A stretch of 50,069 nt of DNA from Streptomyces glomeratus (GCF_021462825.1 NZ_JAKEEB010000041.1:1-50069); one strand, 5' to 3'. Positions 1 through 8,025 are shown, numbered from the stretch's first letter. Made by a program: numbers and translations. The notes: generated from the sequence alone by a model not told the origin.

Positions 1-120
1 GGGGGGGCCGGTGACCCCGGGCGGGGGCCGGGGGGGGGGGGGGGGCCCCCCCCCGGGGGGGGGGGGGGCGGGGCCCCCCCGGGGGGGGGCCCCCCCCCGG
101 GGGGGGGGGGGGGGGGGGCC
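1..120. other. G/C homopolymer tract, probable assembly artefact
   Basis: These bases are almost only long runs of G and C with no codon structure, unlike the ordered high-GC sequence beginning near 121. The tract sits at the window end where the tuf3 terminator would be expected. I read it as low-quality or mis-assembled sequence, not biology. Apparent reading frames through it are meaningless. Confidence 0.7.
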
Positions 121-138
121 CGTCCGCGGTGCGTACGC

Positions 139-1308
139 TCAGCCCACGGTCGTCACCGTGCCCGCGCCGACGGTGCGGCCGCCCTCGCGGATCGCGAAGC
201 CGAGGCCGGGCTCCAGCGGGACCTCGCGGCCCAGTTCCACCGTCATGGTGACCGTGTCGCCGGGCCGGGCGACCGCCGTCTCGCCGAGGTCGATGTCGCC
301 GACCACGTCCGCGGTGCGGATGTAGAACTGCGGCCGGTATCCGGTCGACACCGCGGTGGTGCGACCGCCCTCGCGTGCCGACAGGACGTACACCCGCGCC
401 GAGAAACGACGGCTCGGCACGACACTTCCGGGTGCCGAGACGATGTGCCCACGCCGCACCGCGTCGCGCGGCACCCCGCGCAGCAGCAGCGCCACATTGT
501 CCCCGGCCTGCGCCTCCTCCATGGGCTTGCCGAAGGTCTCCAGACCGGTGACCACCGTCTCCACACCGGCGCCGAGCACCTCGACCCGGTCGCCGACCCG
601 CACCGTGCCGCGCTCGACCGCGCCGGTGACGACCGTGCCGCGCCCGGTGATGGTGAGCACGTTCTCCACCGGCAGCAGGAACGGTGCGTCCAGATACCGC
701 TCGGGCATGGGCACATAGGTGTCCACCGCGTCGAGCAGCGCCTCGATCGCCGCGGTCCAACGCGGGTCGCCCTCCAGGGCCTTGAGCCCGGAGACCCGGA
801 CCACCGGGACGGAGTCGCCCGGATAGCCCTGTGCGCTCAGCAGCTCTCGGACCTCCAGCTCGACGAGGTCGGTGAGTTCCTCGTCGCCCGCGTCGGCCTT
901 GTTGATCGCCACGACGATGTGGTCCACGCCCACCTGCCGGGCCAGCAGTACGTGTTCGGCGGTCTGCGGCATGATCCCGTCGAGCGCCGAGACCACGAGG
1001 ATCGCCCCGTCGAGCTGGGCGGCCCCGGTGACCATGTTCTTGACGTAGTCGGCGTGGCCAGGCATGTCCACATGCGCGTAGTGCCGGGTATCCGTCTCGT
1101 ACTCGACATGCGCGATGTTGATGGTGATGCCCCGCGCCGCCTCCTCCGGGGCCCGGTCGATCCGGTCGAACGGGACGAAGGTGCCGCTGCCGCGGTCGGC
1201 CAGGACCTTGGTGATCGCGGCGGTCAGGGTGGTCTTGCCGTGGTCGACGTGCCCCATCGTGCCGATGTTCAGATGCGGTTTGGTGCGCACGTATGCCGTC
1301 TTGGGCAT
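139..1308 (-). CDS. tuf3: Elongation factor Tu, divergent Streptomyces type (tuf3)
   Basis: Translational GTPase delivering aminoacyl-tRNA to the ribosome. The protein has 389 residues (usual EF-Tu about 397). Visible motifs are the P-loop GHVDHGKT (19-26), switch I RGITIN (59-64), G3 DMPGH (81-85) and NKAD (136-139), followed by domains 2 and 3 through the end. Housekeeping EF-Tu reads DCPGH at G3; Met replaces Cys here, and domains 2 and 3 are Arg-rich and diverged, which fits the third EF-Tu described in streptomycetes (reported in S. coelicolor as a low-expressed gene raised on starvation). It stands alone, not in the str operon. The ATG has the SD GAGGAA 6-7 nt upstream. The stop lies just right of the artefactual tract, so the 3' flank is unreliable. 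Confidence 0.95.
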   Translation of the reverse strand: MPKTAYVRTKPHLNIGTMGHVDHGKTTLTAAITKVLADRGSGTFVPFDRIDRAPEEAARGITINIAHVEYETDTRHYAHVDMPGHADYVKNMVTGAAQLDGAILVVSALDGIMPQTAEHVLLARQVGVDHIVVAINKADAGDEELTDLVELEVRELLSAQGYPGDSVPVVRVSGLKALEGDPRWTAAIEALLDAVDTYVPMPERYLDAPFLLPVENVLTITGRGTVVTGAVERGTVRVGDRVEVLGAGVETVVTGLETFGKPMEEAQAGDNVALLLRGVPRDAVRRGHIVSAPGSVVPSRRFSARVYVLSAREGGRTTAVSTGYRPQFYIRTADVVGDIDLGETAVARPGDTVTMTVELGREVPLEPGLGFAIREGGRTVGAGTVTTVG

Positions 1309-1609
1309 GGCTGTTCCTCGAAGCCTCTTCGGTGGTGCTGAGCGACGGCCCCGGCGTCGGACGATCCGGCCGGGACGGGGACCCCAAGGACTTGCCGACC
1401 CTCCCCCTGCGGGGTCCGCCGGACGATCCGGGAAGGGTCAGCTTCGGGCGCCGTCGACGGCTGCCAGGAAGAGCGGGACGGCAGCCTTCGGCGCATCCGC
1501 GGCGGCGGATGCTGCGAGGACGAAGGCGTACCGGAACATGTGCTAGAGCATGGTCGACGCGTGCGGCCACGTCGAATGGTTTTTCCGGCAGGGCCCGTTC
1601 ACGAGCCGG
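1309..1609 (-). promoter_or_regulatory. Upstream region of tuf3 with repeated palindromic motif
   Basis: This 301-base gap has no plausible gene. It contains two copies of CGGACGATCCGG at 1358-1369 and 1420-1431, each an imperfect palindrome, 62 bp apart, and between them a GGACCCC/GGGGTCC inverted repeat (about 1379-1417). It should hold the tuf3 promoter. The repeats could be an operator pair or leader RNA structure; I cannot tell which. Confidence 0.35.
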
Positions 1610-2350
1610 TCAGAGGTTCTTGAGTGCTTCCCGCACCGACAGCGGGGAGAGTCGTGCCCCCTCCCGGGCCACGAACTCCCGTACGGCCTCCGGATCCGTC
1701 TTGGCGTACTCCCTCAGGGCCCACCCGATCGCCTTTCCGATGAAGAAGTCGGGGTGGCCGGAGCGGCGTACGCAGTAGGAGAAGAGGCGGCTCGTGTCGG
1801 TCGCCTCCTTGTGGCGCAGCTGGTGGAGCAGGGCGGTCCGGGCGATCCACAGGTGGTCGTCCTCGATCCACGCGTCCATGGCGTCCCGCAGCCCGGGATC
1901 GGCGGTGACGAGTCCTCCCACGACATGGGAGGCGAGCGCGTCGACGGTGTCCCACCAGGGGACGGTGGAGACCAGATGGCGCGTCACGGGAAGGAAACCG
2001 GACGAGAGTTGCCTCACATGGCGGCGCAGGTAGTCGACGGCGAAATAGTGGTACTCGCGCTCCGGCAGCGCCCAGCAGCGCAGGGCGATCGCCGTGCAGT
2101 CGGCCTCGTCCGGGCGGGGCGTGCCGGCCAGGACGGTGCGGGACAGGGCCCGTCGGACGGGCGTGGTCAGGCCCAGGAAGGGCGCGACGTCCTTCATGTA
2201 GGCGCGCATCGCCACGGCACGCTCCGGATCGGCCGCGGCGGCGTACGCGAGGGTGAGCCGCTCCATCACGGCGTCCGCGAGGCCGCTGGGCGGCGGCACG
2301 AACGGCGCGGCTGTTGTTCCGGAGCCTGTGGCCTCCATGAGAGGAACCAT
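1610..2350 (-). CDS. AlkD-like DNA alkylation repair protein
   Basis: About 246 residues made almost entirely of amphipathic helices, with the AlkD/DUF1061 signature: a region resembling PFLGLTTPVRRAL near the start of the repeat domain, the YHYFAVDYLRR segment, the WWDTVDALASHVVG motif, and PDFFIGKAIGWALREYAK near the end. AlkD enzymes are HEAT-like repeat glycosylases removing N3- and N7-alkylpurines; the conserved Trp and Asp of WWDTVD are the usual substrate-contact residues. No good SD is visible. Candidate starts are GTG 2365, ATG 2350 and ATG 2338; I chose ATG 2350. The gene is divergent from the membrane protein at 2388 with only 37 bp between them, so the promoters must overlap. Confidence 0.85.
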   Translation of the reverse strand: MVPLMEATGSGTTAAPFVPPPSGLADAVMERLTLAYAAAADPERAVAMRAYMKDVAPFLGLTTPVRRALSRTVLAGTPRPDEADCTAIALRCWALPEREYHYFAVDYLRRHVRQLSSGFLPVTRHLVSTVPWWDTVDALASHVVGGLVTADPGLRDAMDAWIEDDHLWIARTALLHQLRHKEATDTSRLFSYCVRRSGHPDFFIGKAIGWALREYAKTDPEAVREFVAREGARLSPLSVREALKNL

Positions 2351-2375
2351 ACGGCGATCACACACATCGGTCGGT

Positions 2376-2381
2376 TAGTGT
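2376..2381 (+). promoter_or_regulatory. Leaderless -10 box TAGTGT
   Basis: TAGTGT ends 6 nt before ATG 2388, the spacing seen for leaderless Streptomyces transcripts. It is the main argument for the upstream start of the TVP38 gene. Confidence 0.4.
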
Positions 2382-2387
2382 CGCCGG

Positions 2388-3245
2388 ATGCCCGATGCCA
2401 CCACCCGCTCTGGGGGCACCGCCACGGCCTCTCCCCGGGCCGCCGCCACGAAGCTCACCGCCACGGCCTCCCCCTGCGCCGGCAGGGAGTTCACCGCCGC
2501 GCCGGCCGCCGCCGTCGTCGTACCGCTCGGTTTCACCGCCCGCTGCACGCGGGCACTGATGTCGCCTTGGTCCCGTCTGTCCCTGCTCGTGCTGCTGCTC
2601 GCGGCCGCGGCGTCCTGCGTGCTCGCGTTCGAGCCGCAGAGGCTGCTGACGCGCGGCTGGCCGCCGCAGCTCGGGGGTGTCACGGCGGCCGTCGTCTTCG
2701 CGGTGGCGTACGGACTGTGCACGGTCGCGTTCGTGCCGCGCCCGCTGCTCAACCTCGCGGCAGGCGCGCTGTTCGGCTCGCAGCTGGGCACGGGCACGGC
2801 GCTCGCGGGCACGGTGCTCGGCGCCGGGGTCGCCTTCGGGCTCGGCCGGATGCTGGGGCAGGACGCGCTGCGTCCGCTGCTGCGGGGCCGCTGGCTGAAG
2901 GCGGCGGACGGGCAGCTCAGCAGGCACGGCTTCCGTTCCATGATGGCGGCCCGGCTGTTCCCCGGGGTGCCGTTCTGGGCGGCCAACTACTGCGCCGCGG
3001 TCTCCCGGATGCGCTGGGCCCCGTTCCTGATCGCGACGACGCTCGGTTCGGTCCCCAACACCGCCGCGTATGTGGTCGCCGGTGCCCGGGCCTCGCGGCC
3101 GACCTCACCGGCCTTCCTGATCGCGATGGCCTTCATCGCGGTGCCGGCACTGGCCGGCGCGGTGGTGGCCTGGCGCAAGCGCCACCACCTCAGGGACCAC
3201 GGCCGGGCCGGCCGGGCCGCCGCGAGGACCGGGCGGGGCGGCTAG
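2388..3245 (+). CDS. TVP38/TMEM64 (VTT-domain) family membrane protein
   Basis: 285 residues. After a 57-residue Ala/Thr-rich N-terminus come a first membrane helix (about 62-80), then further helices around 95-115 and 125-155, the family region with FVPRPLLNLAAGALFG and a later RLFPGVPFWAANYCAA, and a C-terminal helix near 240-262 followed by an Arg-rich tail. The SNARE-associated/VTT fold is linked to lipid handling at membranes; the bacterial role is not known. The leaderless box at 2376 supports ATG 2388, while ATG 2559 (MSPWSRL) just before the first helix is the alternative, giving 228 residues. Its TAG stop is nested with the convergent thiolase stop in a shared CTAG. Confidence 0.8.
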   Translation: MPDATTRSGGTATASPRAAATKLTATASPCAGREFTAAPAAAVVVPLGFTARCTRALMSPWSRLSLLVLLLAAAASCVLAFEPQRLLTRGWPPQLGGVTAAVVFAVAYGLCTVAFVPRPLLNLAAGALFGSQLGTGTALAGTVLGAGVAFGLGRMLGQDALRPLLRGRWLKAADGQLSRHGFRSMMAARLFPGVPFWAANYCAAVSRMRWAPFLIATTLGSVPNTAAYVVAGARASRPTSPAFLIAMAFIAVPALAGAVVAWRKRHHLRDHGRAGRAAARTGRGG

Positions 3246-4411
3246 ACCGCTTCGAGGATCATCGCGTTGGCGAGTCCGCCCGCCTCGCACATCGTCTGCA
3301 GTCCGTACCTGGCCCCACGCGCCCGCAGCGCGTGCACCAGGGTGGTCGTCAGCCGTGTGCCGCTCGCGCCCAGCGGGTGGCCGATGGCGATGGCCCCACC
3401 GTGGACGTTGACCTTGGCCAGGTCGGCGCCGGTCTCCTGCTGCCAGGCCAGGACGACGCTGGAGAAGGCCTCGTTCACCTCGAAGAGGTCGATGTCACTC
3501 AGCGTCAGACCCGCCTTGTGCAGCACCTTTTCCGTGGCGGGGATGACTCCTGTGAGCATGAGCAGGGGGTCGGAGCCCGTCACGGCGAAGCTGTGCAGCC
3601 GGGCGAGCGGGCGCAGACCCAGACGGGCGGCGGTCTCGCTGGTGGTGATGAGGACCGCCGAGGCGCCGTCGTTGATCGGGCTCGCGTTGCCGGCGGTGAT
3701 GTTCCACTCGATCTGCGGGAACCGCTCGGCGAAGCCCGGGTCCTGATAGGCGGGCTTGAGCCCGCCGAGCACCTCGGCGGTGGTGGACGGACGCAGGGAC
3801 TCGTCGCGCGCAAGGCCTTCCAGGGGCGCCGTCTCGGCGTCGAACAGGCCGGCGTCCCACGCGGCCGCGGCCTTCTGGTGGGAGGACACGGCGAAGGCGT
3901 CCATCCGCTCGCGGGTGATCGACCACTTCGCGGCGATCAGCTCGGCGCTGATGCCCTGGGGGACGAGGCCCTCCGGGTAGCGCGCGGCGACGCCCGGTCC
4001 GAAGGGGTCCTTTCCGGCGGGCACGTTCGACCACATCGGCACGCGGCTCATGGACTCCACGCCGCAGGCCACGACGATGTCGTACGCGCCCGACAGCACG
4101 CCCTGGGCGGCGAAGTGCACGGCCTGCTGGGAGGAGCCGCACTGGCGGTCCACGGTGGTCGCGGGCACCGTCTCCGGGAAGCCCGCGGACAGCACGGCGT
4201 ACCGGGTGGTGTTCATGGCCTGCTCGCCGACCTGGTCGACGGTGCCGCCGATGACGTCGTCGATCAGCGCCGGGTCGATGCCGGAGCGTTCGACGAGGGT
4301 GCGCAGGGTGTGCGCGAGAAGTTCCACGGGGTGGACGTGGGCGAGGGCGCCGTTGGGCTTGCCCTTGCCCACCGGAGTTCGTACGGCTTCCACGATCACA
4401 GCGTCACGCAT
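3242..4411 (-). CDS. Acetyl-CoA acetyltransferase (thiolase family)
   Basis: 389-residue thiolase for Claisen condensation or thiolysis of acyl-CoA. The nucleophilic Cys is in DRQCGSSQQA (Cys91), the GHPLGASG block with the catalytic His lies near 345, and the C-terminal CEAGGLANA carries the second Cys. Strain-typical type II thiolases end CxGGGxGxA, so the last motif is slightly unusual. ATG 4411 is preceded by AGGAGG at 7 nt; the longer frame to 4480 is rejected. It is divergent from the HxlR regulator at 4525, which probably controls it. Substrate chain length cannot be read from sequence. Confidence 0.93.
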   Translation of the reverse strand: MRDAVIVEAVRTPVGKGKPNGALAHVHPVELLAHTLRTLVERSGIDPALIDDVIGGTVDQVGEQAMNTTRYAVLSAGFPETVPATTVDRQCGSSQQAVHFAAQGVLSGAYDIVVACGVESMSRVPMWSNVPAGKDPFGPGVAARYPEGLVPQGISAELIAAKWSITRERMDAFAVSSHQKAAAAWDAGLFDAETAPLEGLARDESLRPSTTAEVLGGLKPAYQDPGFAERFPQIEWNITAGNASPINDGASAVLITTSETAARLGLRPLARLHSFAVTGSDPLLMLTGVIPATEKVLHKAGLTLSDIDLFEVNEAFSSVVLAWQQETGADLAKVNVHGGAIAIGHPLGASGTRLTTTLVHALRARGARYGLQTMCEAGGLANAMILEAV

Positions 4412-4490
4412 GGTGTGGGCCTCCTTGCCCAAGGCGCCGGTGCGGCGATTACCGGTGAGTAGGAAATCTGGACCCACCATAACGGGTAGA

Positions 4491-4505
4491 GTTTGGAAAT
4501 CAAAC
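4491..4505. promoter_or_regulatory. Inverted repeat in the thiolase/HxlR divergent promoter
   Basis: GTTTG-N5-CAAAC is a perfect 5-bp-arm inverted repeat in the 113-bp divergent intergenic region. Downstream is TAGACT (4513-4518), ending 6 nt before the HxlR ATG, which suggests a leaderless hxlR-family transcript. The repeat overlaps the expected -35 region, a natural place for autoregulation. Confidence 0.45.
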
Positions 4506-4524
4506 CCTCGCCTAGACTGGGCGT

Positions 4525-5049
4525 ATGTCCGCCACCAGAGATCCGCGCCCCTGCTCCATCGCCGACACCCTGGCCCTCGTCGGTGAGAAGTACTCCCTGC
4601 TCGTGCTGCGCGAGGTCTATCTCGGCAACGGGCGCTTCGATCAGCTCGTACGCAACATCGGCGCCCCGCGCGACGTCCTGGCCGCGCGTCTGAAGCGCCT
4701 GGTGGACGGCGGGATCCTGACCAAGGCGCGCTACAGCGAGCGCCCCCAGCGCTTCGAGTACCGGGCCACCACGGCGGGCCTGGAGCTGGAGGGCGCCCTG
4801 ATGACCCTCATGGCGTGGGGCGACCGCCATCTCCGCGGAGACGACGATCGCCCCATGGTGATCGAGCACAACTGCGGCCACGAGCTGCTTGCGCTCGTCA
4901 CCTGCTCCGCCTGCGGCCGAGAGGTCCGTCACGAGGACCTGACGGCACACCCCCAGGCACCGGGCTGGACAAGGTCGGGACCGGCCGCAGTCCAGGCCGA
5001 CGCACACGGCCCCTCACGGGCAGGACACACTGCCTCGGGTGAGGGCTAG
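4525..5049 (+). CDS. HxlR-family winged-helix regulator
   Basis: 174 residues. The winged helix-turn-helix spans about 10-100 and has the family pattern: Cys10-S-I-A-D-T-L-A-L-V-G-E-K-Y, then the recognition region around GAPRDVLAARLKRLVDGGIL and the wing SERPQRFEYRAT. Cys10 matches the conserved N-terminal Cys of redox-sensing HxlR members. A C-terminal CGH...CSAC segment (Cys117, Cys127, Cys130) could bind zinc. Divergent from the thiolase, it is the obvious candidate regulator of that gene. The ATG is probably leaderless. Its TAG stop shares CTAG with the convergent VOC gene. Confidence 0.9.
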   Translation: MSATRDPRPCSIADTLALVGEKYSLLVLREVYLGNGRFDQLVRNIGAPRDVLAARLKRLVDGGILTKARYSERPQRFEYRATTAGLELEGALMTLMAWGDRHLRGDDDRPMVIEHNCGHELLALVTCSACGREVRHEDLTAHPQAPGWTRSGPAAVQADAHGPSRAGHTASGEG

Positions 5050-5570
5050 GGGCGCACGTAGGGGCGGGTCATGATCTCCATGTTGTGGCCGTCCGGGTCG
5101 TCGAAGTACGCACCCCGGCCGCCGAACAGGCGGTTCGTCCTGCCCGGCTCGGTGTGCCGGGGGTCGGCGTAGTACGTGACCCCCAGCGCCTCCAGCCGGG
5201 CCACCATGGTGGTGAACTGTTCGTCGGGCACGAGGAACGCATAGTGCTGCGACTGGATCGGCTCGTCGCGCTTCTCGTAGTAGTCGAGGGTCACACCGTT
5301 GCCGAGGTCGACGGGCAGGAAGGGCCCCACGGGGGCACCCACCTCCAGGCCCAGAACCGCAGCGATGAACTCGGCCGACCGGTGCGGGTCCCTGGCGTAG
5401 ACGGCCGTGTGGTTCAACTGGACGGCGCCGGCCGGCGATTCGGGCGCGTTCCGGTCCTGCTGCTCGGATCCGTTCCGGTCCTGCTGCTCGGATCCTTTTC
5501 GGTGTTGCTGCTCGGATCCGTTTCGGTCCTGCTGCTCGGATCCTATTCGGTGTTGCTGCTCGGACGGCAT
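5046..5570 (-). CDS. VOC (glyoxalase-fold) protein with N-terminal octapeptide repeats
   Basis: 174 residues. Residues about 1-45 are five near-identical octapeptides, GSEQQ(D/H)R(N/K/I), followed by a single VOC domain (about 50-170) beginning with LNHTAVYARDPHRSAEF and ending with the metal-site-like AYFDDPDGHNMEIM. VOC proteins include glyoxalases, dioxygenases and resistance proteins; the specific reaction is unknown. ATG 5570 has a GGAGAG ribosome-binding site; the frame open to 5810 is not needed. The hydrophilic repeat is unusual for the family and is encoded by a 24-bp tandem repeat. Confidence 0.85.
   Translation of the reverse strand: MPSEQQHRIGSEQQDRNGSEQQHRKGSEQQDRNGSEQQDRNAPESPAGAVQLNHTAVYARDPHRSAEFIAAVLGLEVGAPVGPFLPVDLGNGVTLDYYEKRDEPIQSQHYAFLVPDEQFTTMVARLEALGVTYYADPRHTEPGRTNRLFGGRGAYFDDPDGHNMEIMTRPYVRP
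5452..5570 (-). repeat. 24-bp coding tandem repeat, five copies
   Basis: On the plus strand the unit is TCCGGTCCTGCTGCTCGGAT plus four bases, repeated five times with few changes. It begins at the start codon of the VOC gene and stays in frame, so copy-number changes would lengthen or shorten the protein by eight residues. Confidence 0.85.
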
Positions 5571-5997
5571 GAGTGTGGTCTCTCCGGGTCGTGGGATGCG
5601 CTGGACGAGGGCGCCACGCGCGGGCGCCGGTAGCGAGGACACGGAGAAGGGGGGCGGGGCTCTGGCCCGCCTCGCGCTCACGCCGAGGCCGGGCGCCTCA
5701 CTCGTGTATGGCCCACGGCCGACCCGGCAGTCACCCGGCCGACTGTAGCGTCCGCCGCAGACCGGAGCGACGCCGATTTCGGCCGCCTCCGGCGCACGCG
5801 TGCCGGCCATGCGAAGGGCCGGACCCCGAGGCGAGGTGCCCCTGCCTCCCCAAGCGCAGGTAAAGCCCCGGTGATGGGATCGTCATCCCGGAGCGCTACG
5901 CTGCCGTCCAGCACTTGATCACCGGCCGCCGCACGGCATGCCGCGGCTCGGTGTGCCCGTCGTCGCCTCCACGATCAGCTGTTGGACCCGATCACCC
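5571..5997. other. Intergenic region between divergent VOC gene and uppP
   Basis: 427 bases without a convincing gene. It must hold promoters for both flanking genes. A TACGCT box at 5897-5902 could be the uppP -10, giving a leader of about 90 nt. GGGAT-CGTC-ATCCC near 5876-5889 is a small inverted repeat. Nothing else stands out. Confidence 0.4.
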
Positions 5998-6873
5998 ATG
6001 TCTTGGCTTGAATCCCTCATCCTCGGACTCGTCCAGGGGCTGACCGAATTCCTCCCCGTCTCCTCCAGTGCCCATCTGCGGCTCACCGCGGCCTTCGCGG
6101 GCTGGGCGGACCCGGGAGCGGCCTTCACCGCGATCACGCAGATCGGCACGGAGTCCGCGGTGCTGATCTATTTCCGCAAGGACATCGCCAACATCCTCTC
6201 GGCCTGGTTCCGTTCGCTGTTCGACAAGCAGATGCGGCAGGACCACGACGCGCGGATGGGCTGGCTGGTGATCGTCGGCTCCATACCCATCGGGGTGCTC
6301 GGTGTGACCCTGAAGGACCAGATCGAGGGCCCCTTCCGGGATCTGCGGGTCACGGCGACCATGCTGATCGTCATGGGTGTGATCCTCGGCGTCGCGGACC
6401 GGCTGGCGGCGCGTGACGAGGCCGGCGGCCGGCACCGGCTGCCGAAGCAGCGCAAGACCCTGAGGGATCTCGACGTCAGGGACGGCCTGGTCTTCGGCGC
6501 CTGCCAGGCGATGGCCCTGATCCCCGGCGTCTCCCGGTCCGGCGCGACGATCAGCGGCGGCCTGTTCCTCGGCTACCGGCGTGAGGCCGCTGCCCGCTAC
6601 TCCTTCCTGCTCGCCATTCCGGCCGTCCTGGCGTCGGGTGCCTTCGAGCTCAAGGACGCAGCGGAGACGGGCCATGTGCGCTGGGGGCCCACACTGTTCG
6701 CAACGGTCGTCGCGTTCGCGTCCGGGTACGCCGTCATCGCATGGTTCATGAAGTTCATCTCGAGCAAAAGCTTCATGCCGTTCGTCTGGTACCGCATCGC
6801 GCTCGGCATCGCCATCGTCGCGCTGGTCGCGGCGGGCGTGCTCAGCCCGCACGCGGCCGAGTCGGCGGGCTGA
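5998..6873 (+). CDS. uppP: Undecaprenyl-diphosphatase
   Basis: Integral membrane enzyme that dephosphorylates undecaprenyl pyrophosphate, recycling the lipid carrier for peptidoglycan and wall polymers; overproduction gives bacitracin resistance. The protein has 291 residues. The first BacA/UppP motif is LVQGLTEFLPVSSSAH (about 11-26), and the second, PGVSRSGATISGG, is near 178-190. Seven or eight hydrophobic helices are visible. The start is chosen because family members begin at the MSWLESLILG helix; the in-frame ATG 5938 adds 20 unrelated residues. No strong SD precedes either start. Confidence 0.95.
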   Translation: MSWLESLILGLVQGLTEFLPVSSSAHLRLTAAFAGWADPGAAFTAITQIGTESAVLIYFRKDIANILSAWFRSLFDKQMRQDHDARMGWLVIVGSIPIGVLGVTLKDQIEGPFRDLRVTATMLIVMGVILGVADRLAARDEAGGRHRLPKQRKTLRDLDVRDGLVFGACQAMALIPGVSRSGATISGGLFLGYRREAAARYSFLLAIPAVLASGAFELKDAAETGHVRWGPTLFATVVAFASGYAVIAWFMKFISSKSFMPFVWYRIALGIAIVALVAAGVLSPHAAESAG

Positions 6874-6993
6874 CCTGCCCGATCCTGACGGAACCTCCAC
6901 CCGCCACGCACGGAACCGACCGTGACCAAACACATACGGTGTGCGCAGTGGCGCGGTGGCGCGCTGTCACCGCTTACCCCTAGGCTTGCCCGC

Positions 6994-7173
6994 ATGTCCC
7001 CCGATTCCCAGAGCCCTGGTTCCGTGCGGTCTGCCGACGACTTAAACGAGCGGATCCGCGCGCTGTGGCTGCGCTCGGGCGGCTCTCTGTCGGCTCAGGA
7101 GCGCGCGGAGTACGAGCTGTTGGTCGTGGAGTGGGCCGCGGCGATGCGCGGCGAGGTCATCGAAGCGGCCTGA
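6994..7173 (+). CDS. Small conserved-looking protein (59 aa), function unknown
   Basis: Short acidic, soluble protein with a single amphipathic helical pair (LNERIRALWLRSGGSLSA and ERAEYELLVVEWAAAM). TAGGCT at 6981-6986 ends 7 nt before ATG 6994, suggesting a leaderless mRNA; the longer frame from 6922 has no such support. Codon bias is typical of the genome. I do not recognise a family. Confidence 0.65.
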   Translation: MSPDSQSPGSVRSADDLNERIRALWLRSGGSLSAQERAEYELLVVEWAAAMRGEVIEAA

Positions 7174-7301
7174 AGGCGGCCTGAAGGCGCACCGCCACGC
7201 CGCGGTGAGGACATCGGCGGCCGCCGCGTCCGGGATGCGGCCAAAGGCCGCCCGCCGGACACCCGTCGACACGCCACGCCGGACATACGTCCGATCGGCC
7301 C

Positions 7302-7336
7302 TGTGACATCACACCGGGAACATGTCCGATATGACA
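7302..7336. promoter_or_regulatory. Two palindromes upstream of the secreted protein gene
   Basis: TGTGACATCACA (7302-7313) is a perfect TGTGA-CA-TCACA inverted repeat, and TGTCCGATATGACA (7323-7336) is TGTC-N6-GACA. Both lie 75-110 bp upstream of ATG 7411 in a 237-bp gap, where the promoter is expected. They may be regulator sites. Confidence 0.35.
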
Positions 7337-7410
7337 GGTATGAGCGGCTGTCAGTACTTTCATCGCAGTTCGGCTGCCCGGCCGGCGCCTCTGCGACAGA
7401 GAGAAGTGAC

Positions 7411-8025
7411 ATGCCCACGCGTACCTTCGCCGTGACCGCCGCCGTAGTGAGCACAGCGGTCCTCGCCACCACCGGCATCACCTACGCCTCGACCGTCGGA
7501 TCCACCGAGGCGGCCCCGTCCGTGAAGCACGCGGCCCGCAAAGCCGCTCACGCCGCCGCGCACGCCGCCCCGCCTGCCAAGCCGGCCGCGCACGCCAAGC
7601 CCGCCGCCCCCACTCCTGCTGCACGCGAAGGCGCGGCACAGCCCAGGAGCGGCGAGCGCGAGGAGGGCGGCGGGCGGAGCCACGACCACGGCGGCGACCA
7701 CAAGGGACCCGGGTGGATCCACTTCAACGAACGGACGTACTCCGCCGCCACGGAAGGCTGCATCACCGCGGCCAGCGGGCTGGGCTCCAGCAGCTTCAGC
7801 ATCGACAACGACAGCAAGAAGATCGTTGAGGTCTATCGGGGCTTCACCTGCGACAACGGCTCCCCGGTCGCCACCGTCGGTCCCCACGGCAGCACCTTCG
7901 GCGTCGTCACCAGCACCCGCCAGGGAGACTCCTCCCGCGGAGAAGACCTTTTCCGGCTCGACTTGCGGGGTGACGACGGCATCGTGGGCAGCTTCCGGGT
8001 GCTCGACCACGAAGACGAGTGGTGA
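7411..8025 (+). CDS. Secreted protein with Ala/Lys/His/Pro linker, function unknown
   Basis: 204 residues. Signal peptide of about 28 residues (MPTRTFAVTAAVVSTAVLAT, cleavage near TYAS). Then an Ala/Lys/His/Pro-rich segment (about 35-75), a charged Arg/Glu/His/Gly part, and a C-terminal domain from about 105 (GWIHFNERTYSAA...) with two Cys, in EGCIT and FTCDNG, probably disulfide-linked. The linker looks like a wall-spanning tether. SD GAGAGAAG precedes ATG 7411. No enzyme family is recognised. Confidence 0.8.
   Translation: MPTRTFAVTAAVVSTAVLATTGITYASTVGSTEAAPSVKHAARKAAHAAAHAAPPAKPAAHAKPAAPTPAAREGAAQPRSGEREEGGGRSHDHGGDHKGPGWIHFNERTYSAATEGCITAASGLGSSSFSIDNDSKKIVEVYRGFTCDNGSPVATVGPHGSTFGVVTSTRQGDSSRGEDLFRLDLRGDDGIVGSFRVLDHEDEW

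Noticed and set aside
1550..4462. 970-residue open frame on the plus strand
   Set aside because: It lies opposite the AlkD-like and thiolase genes and out of frame with TVP38. Its composition is Gly/Arg/Val/His-rich, typical of antisense frames in high-GC DNA.
5452..5570. Possible CRISPR array
   Set aside because: Repeat units are contiguous with no spacers, 24 bp and in frame. It is a coding tandem repeat.
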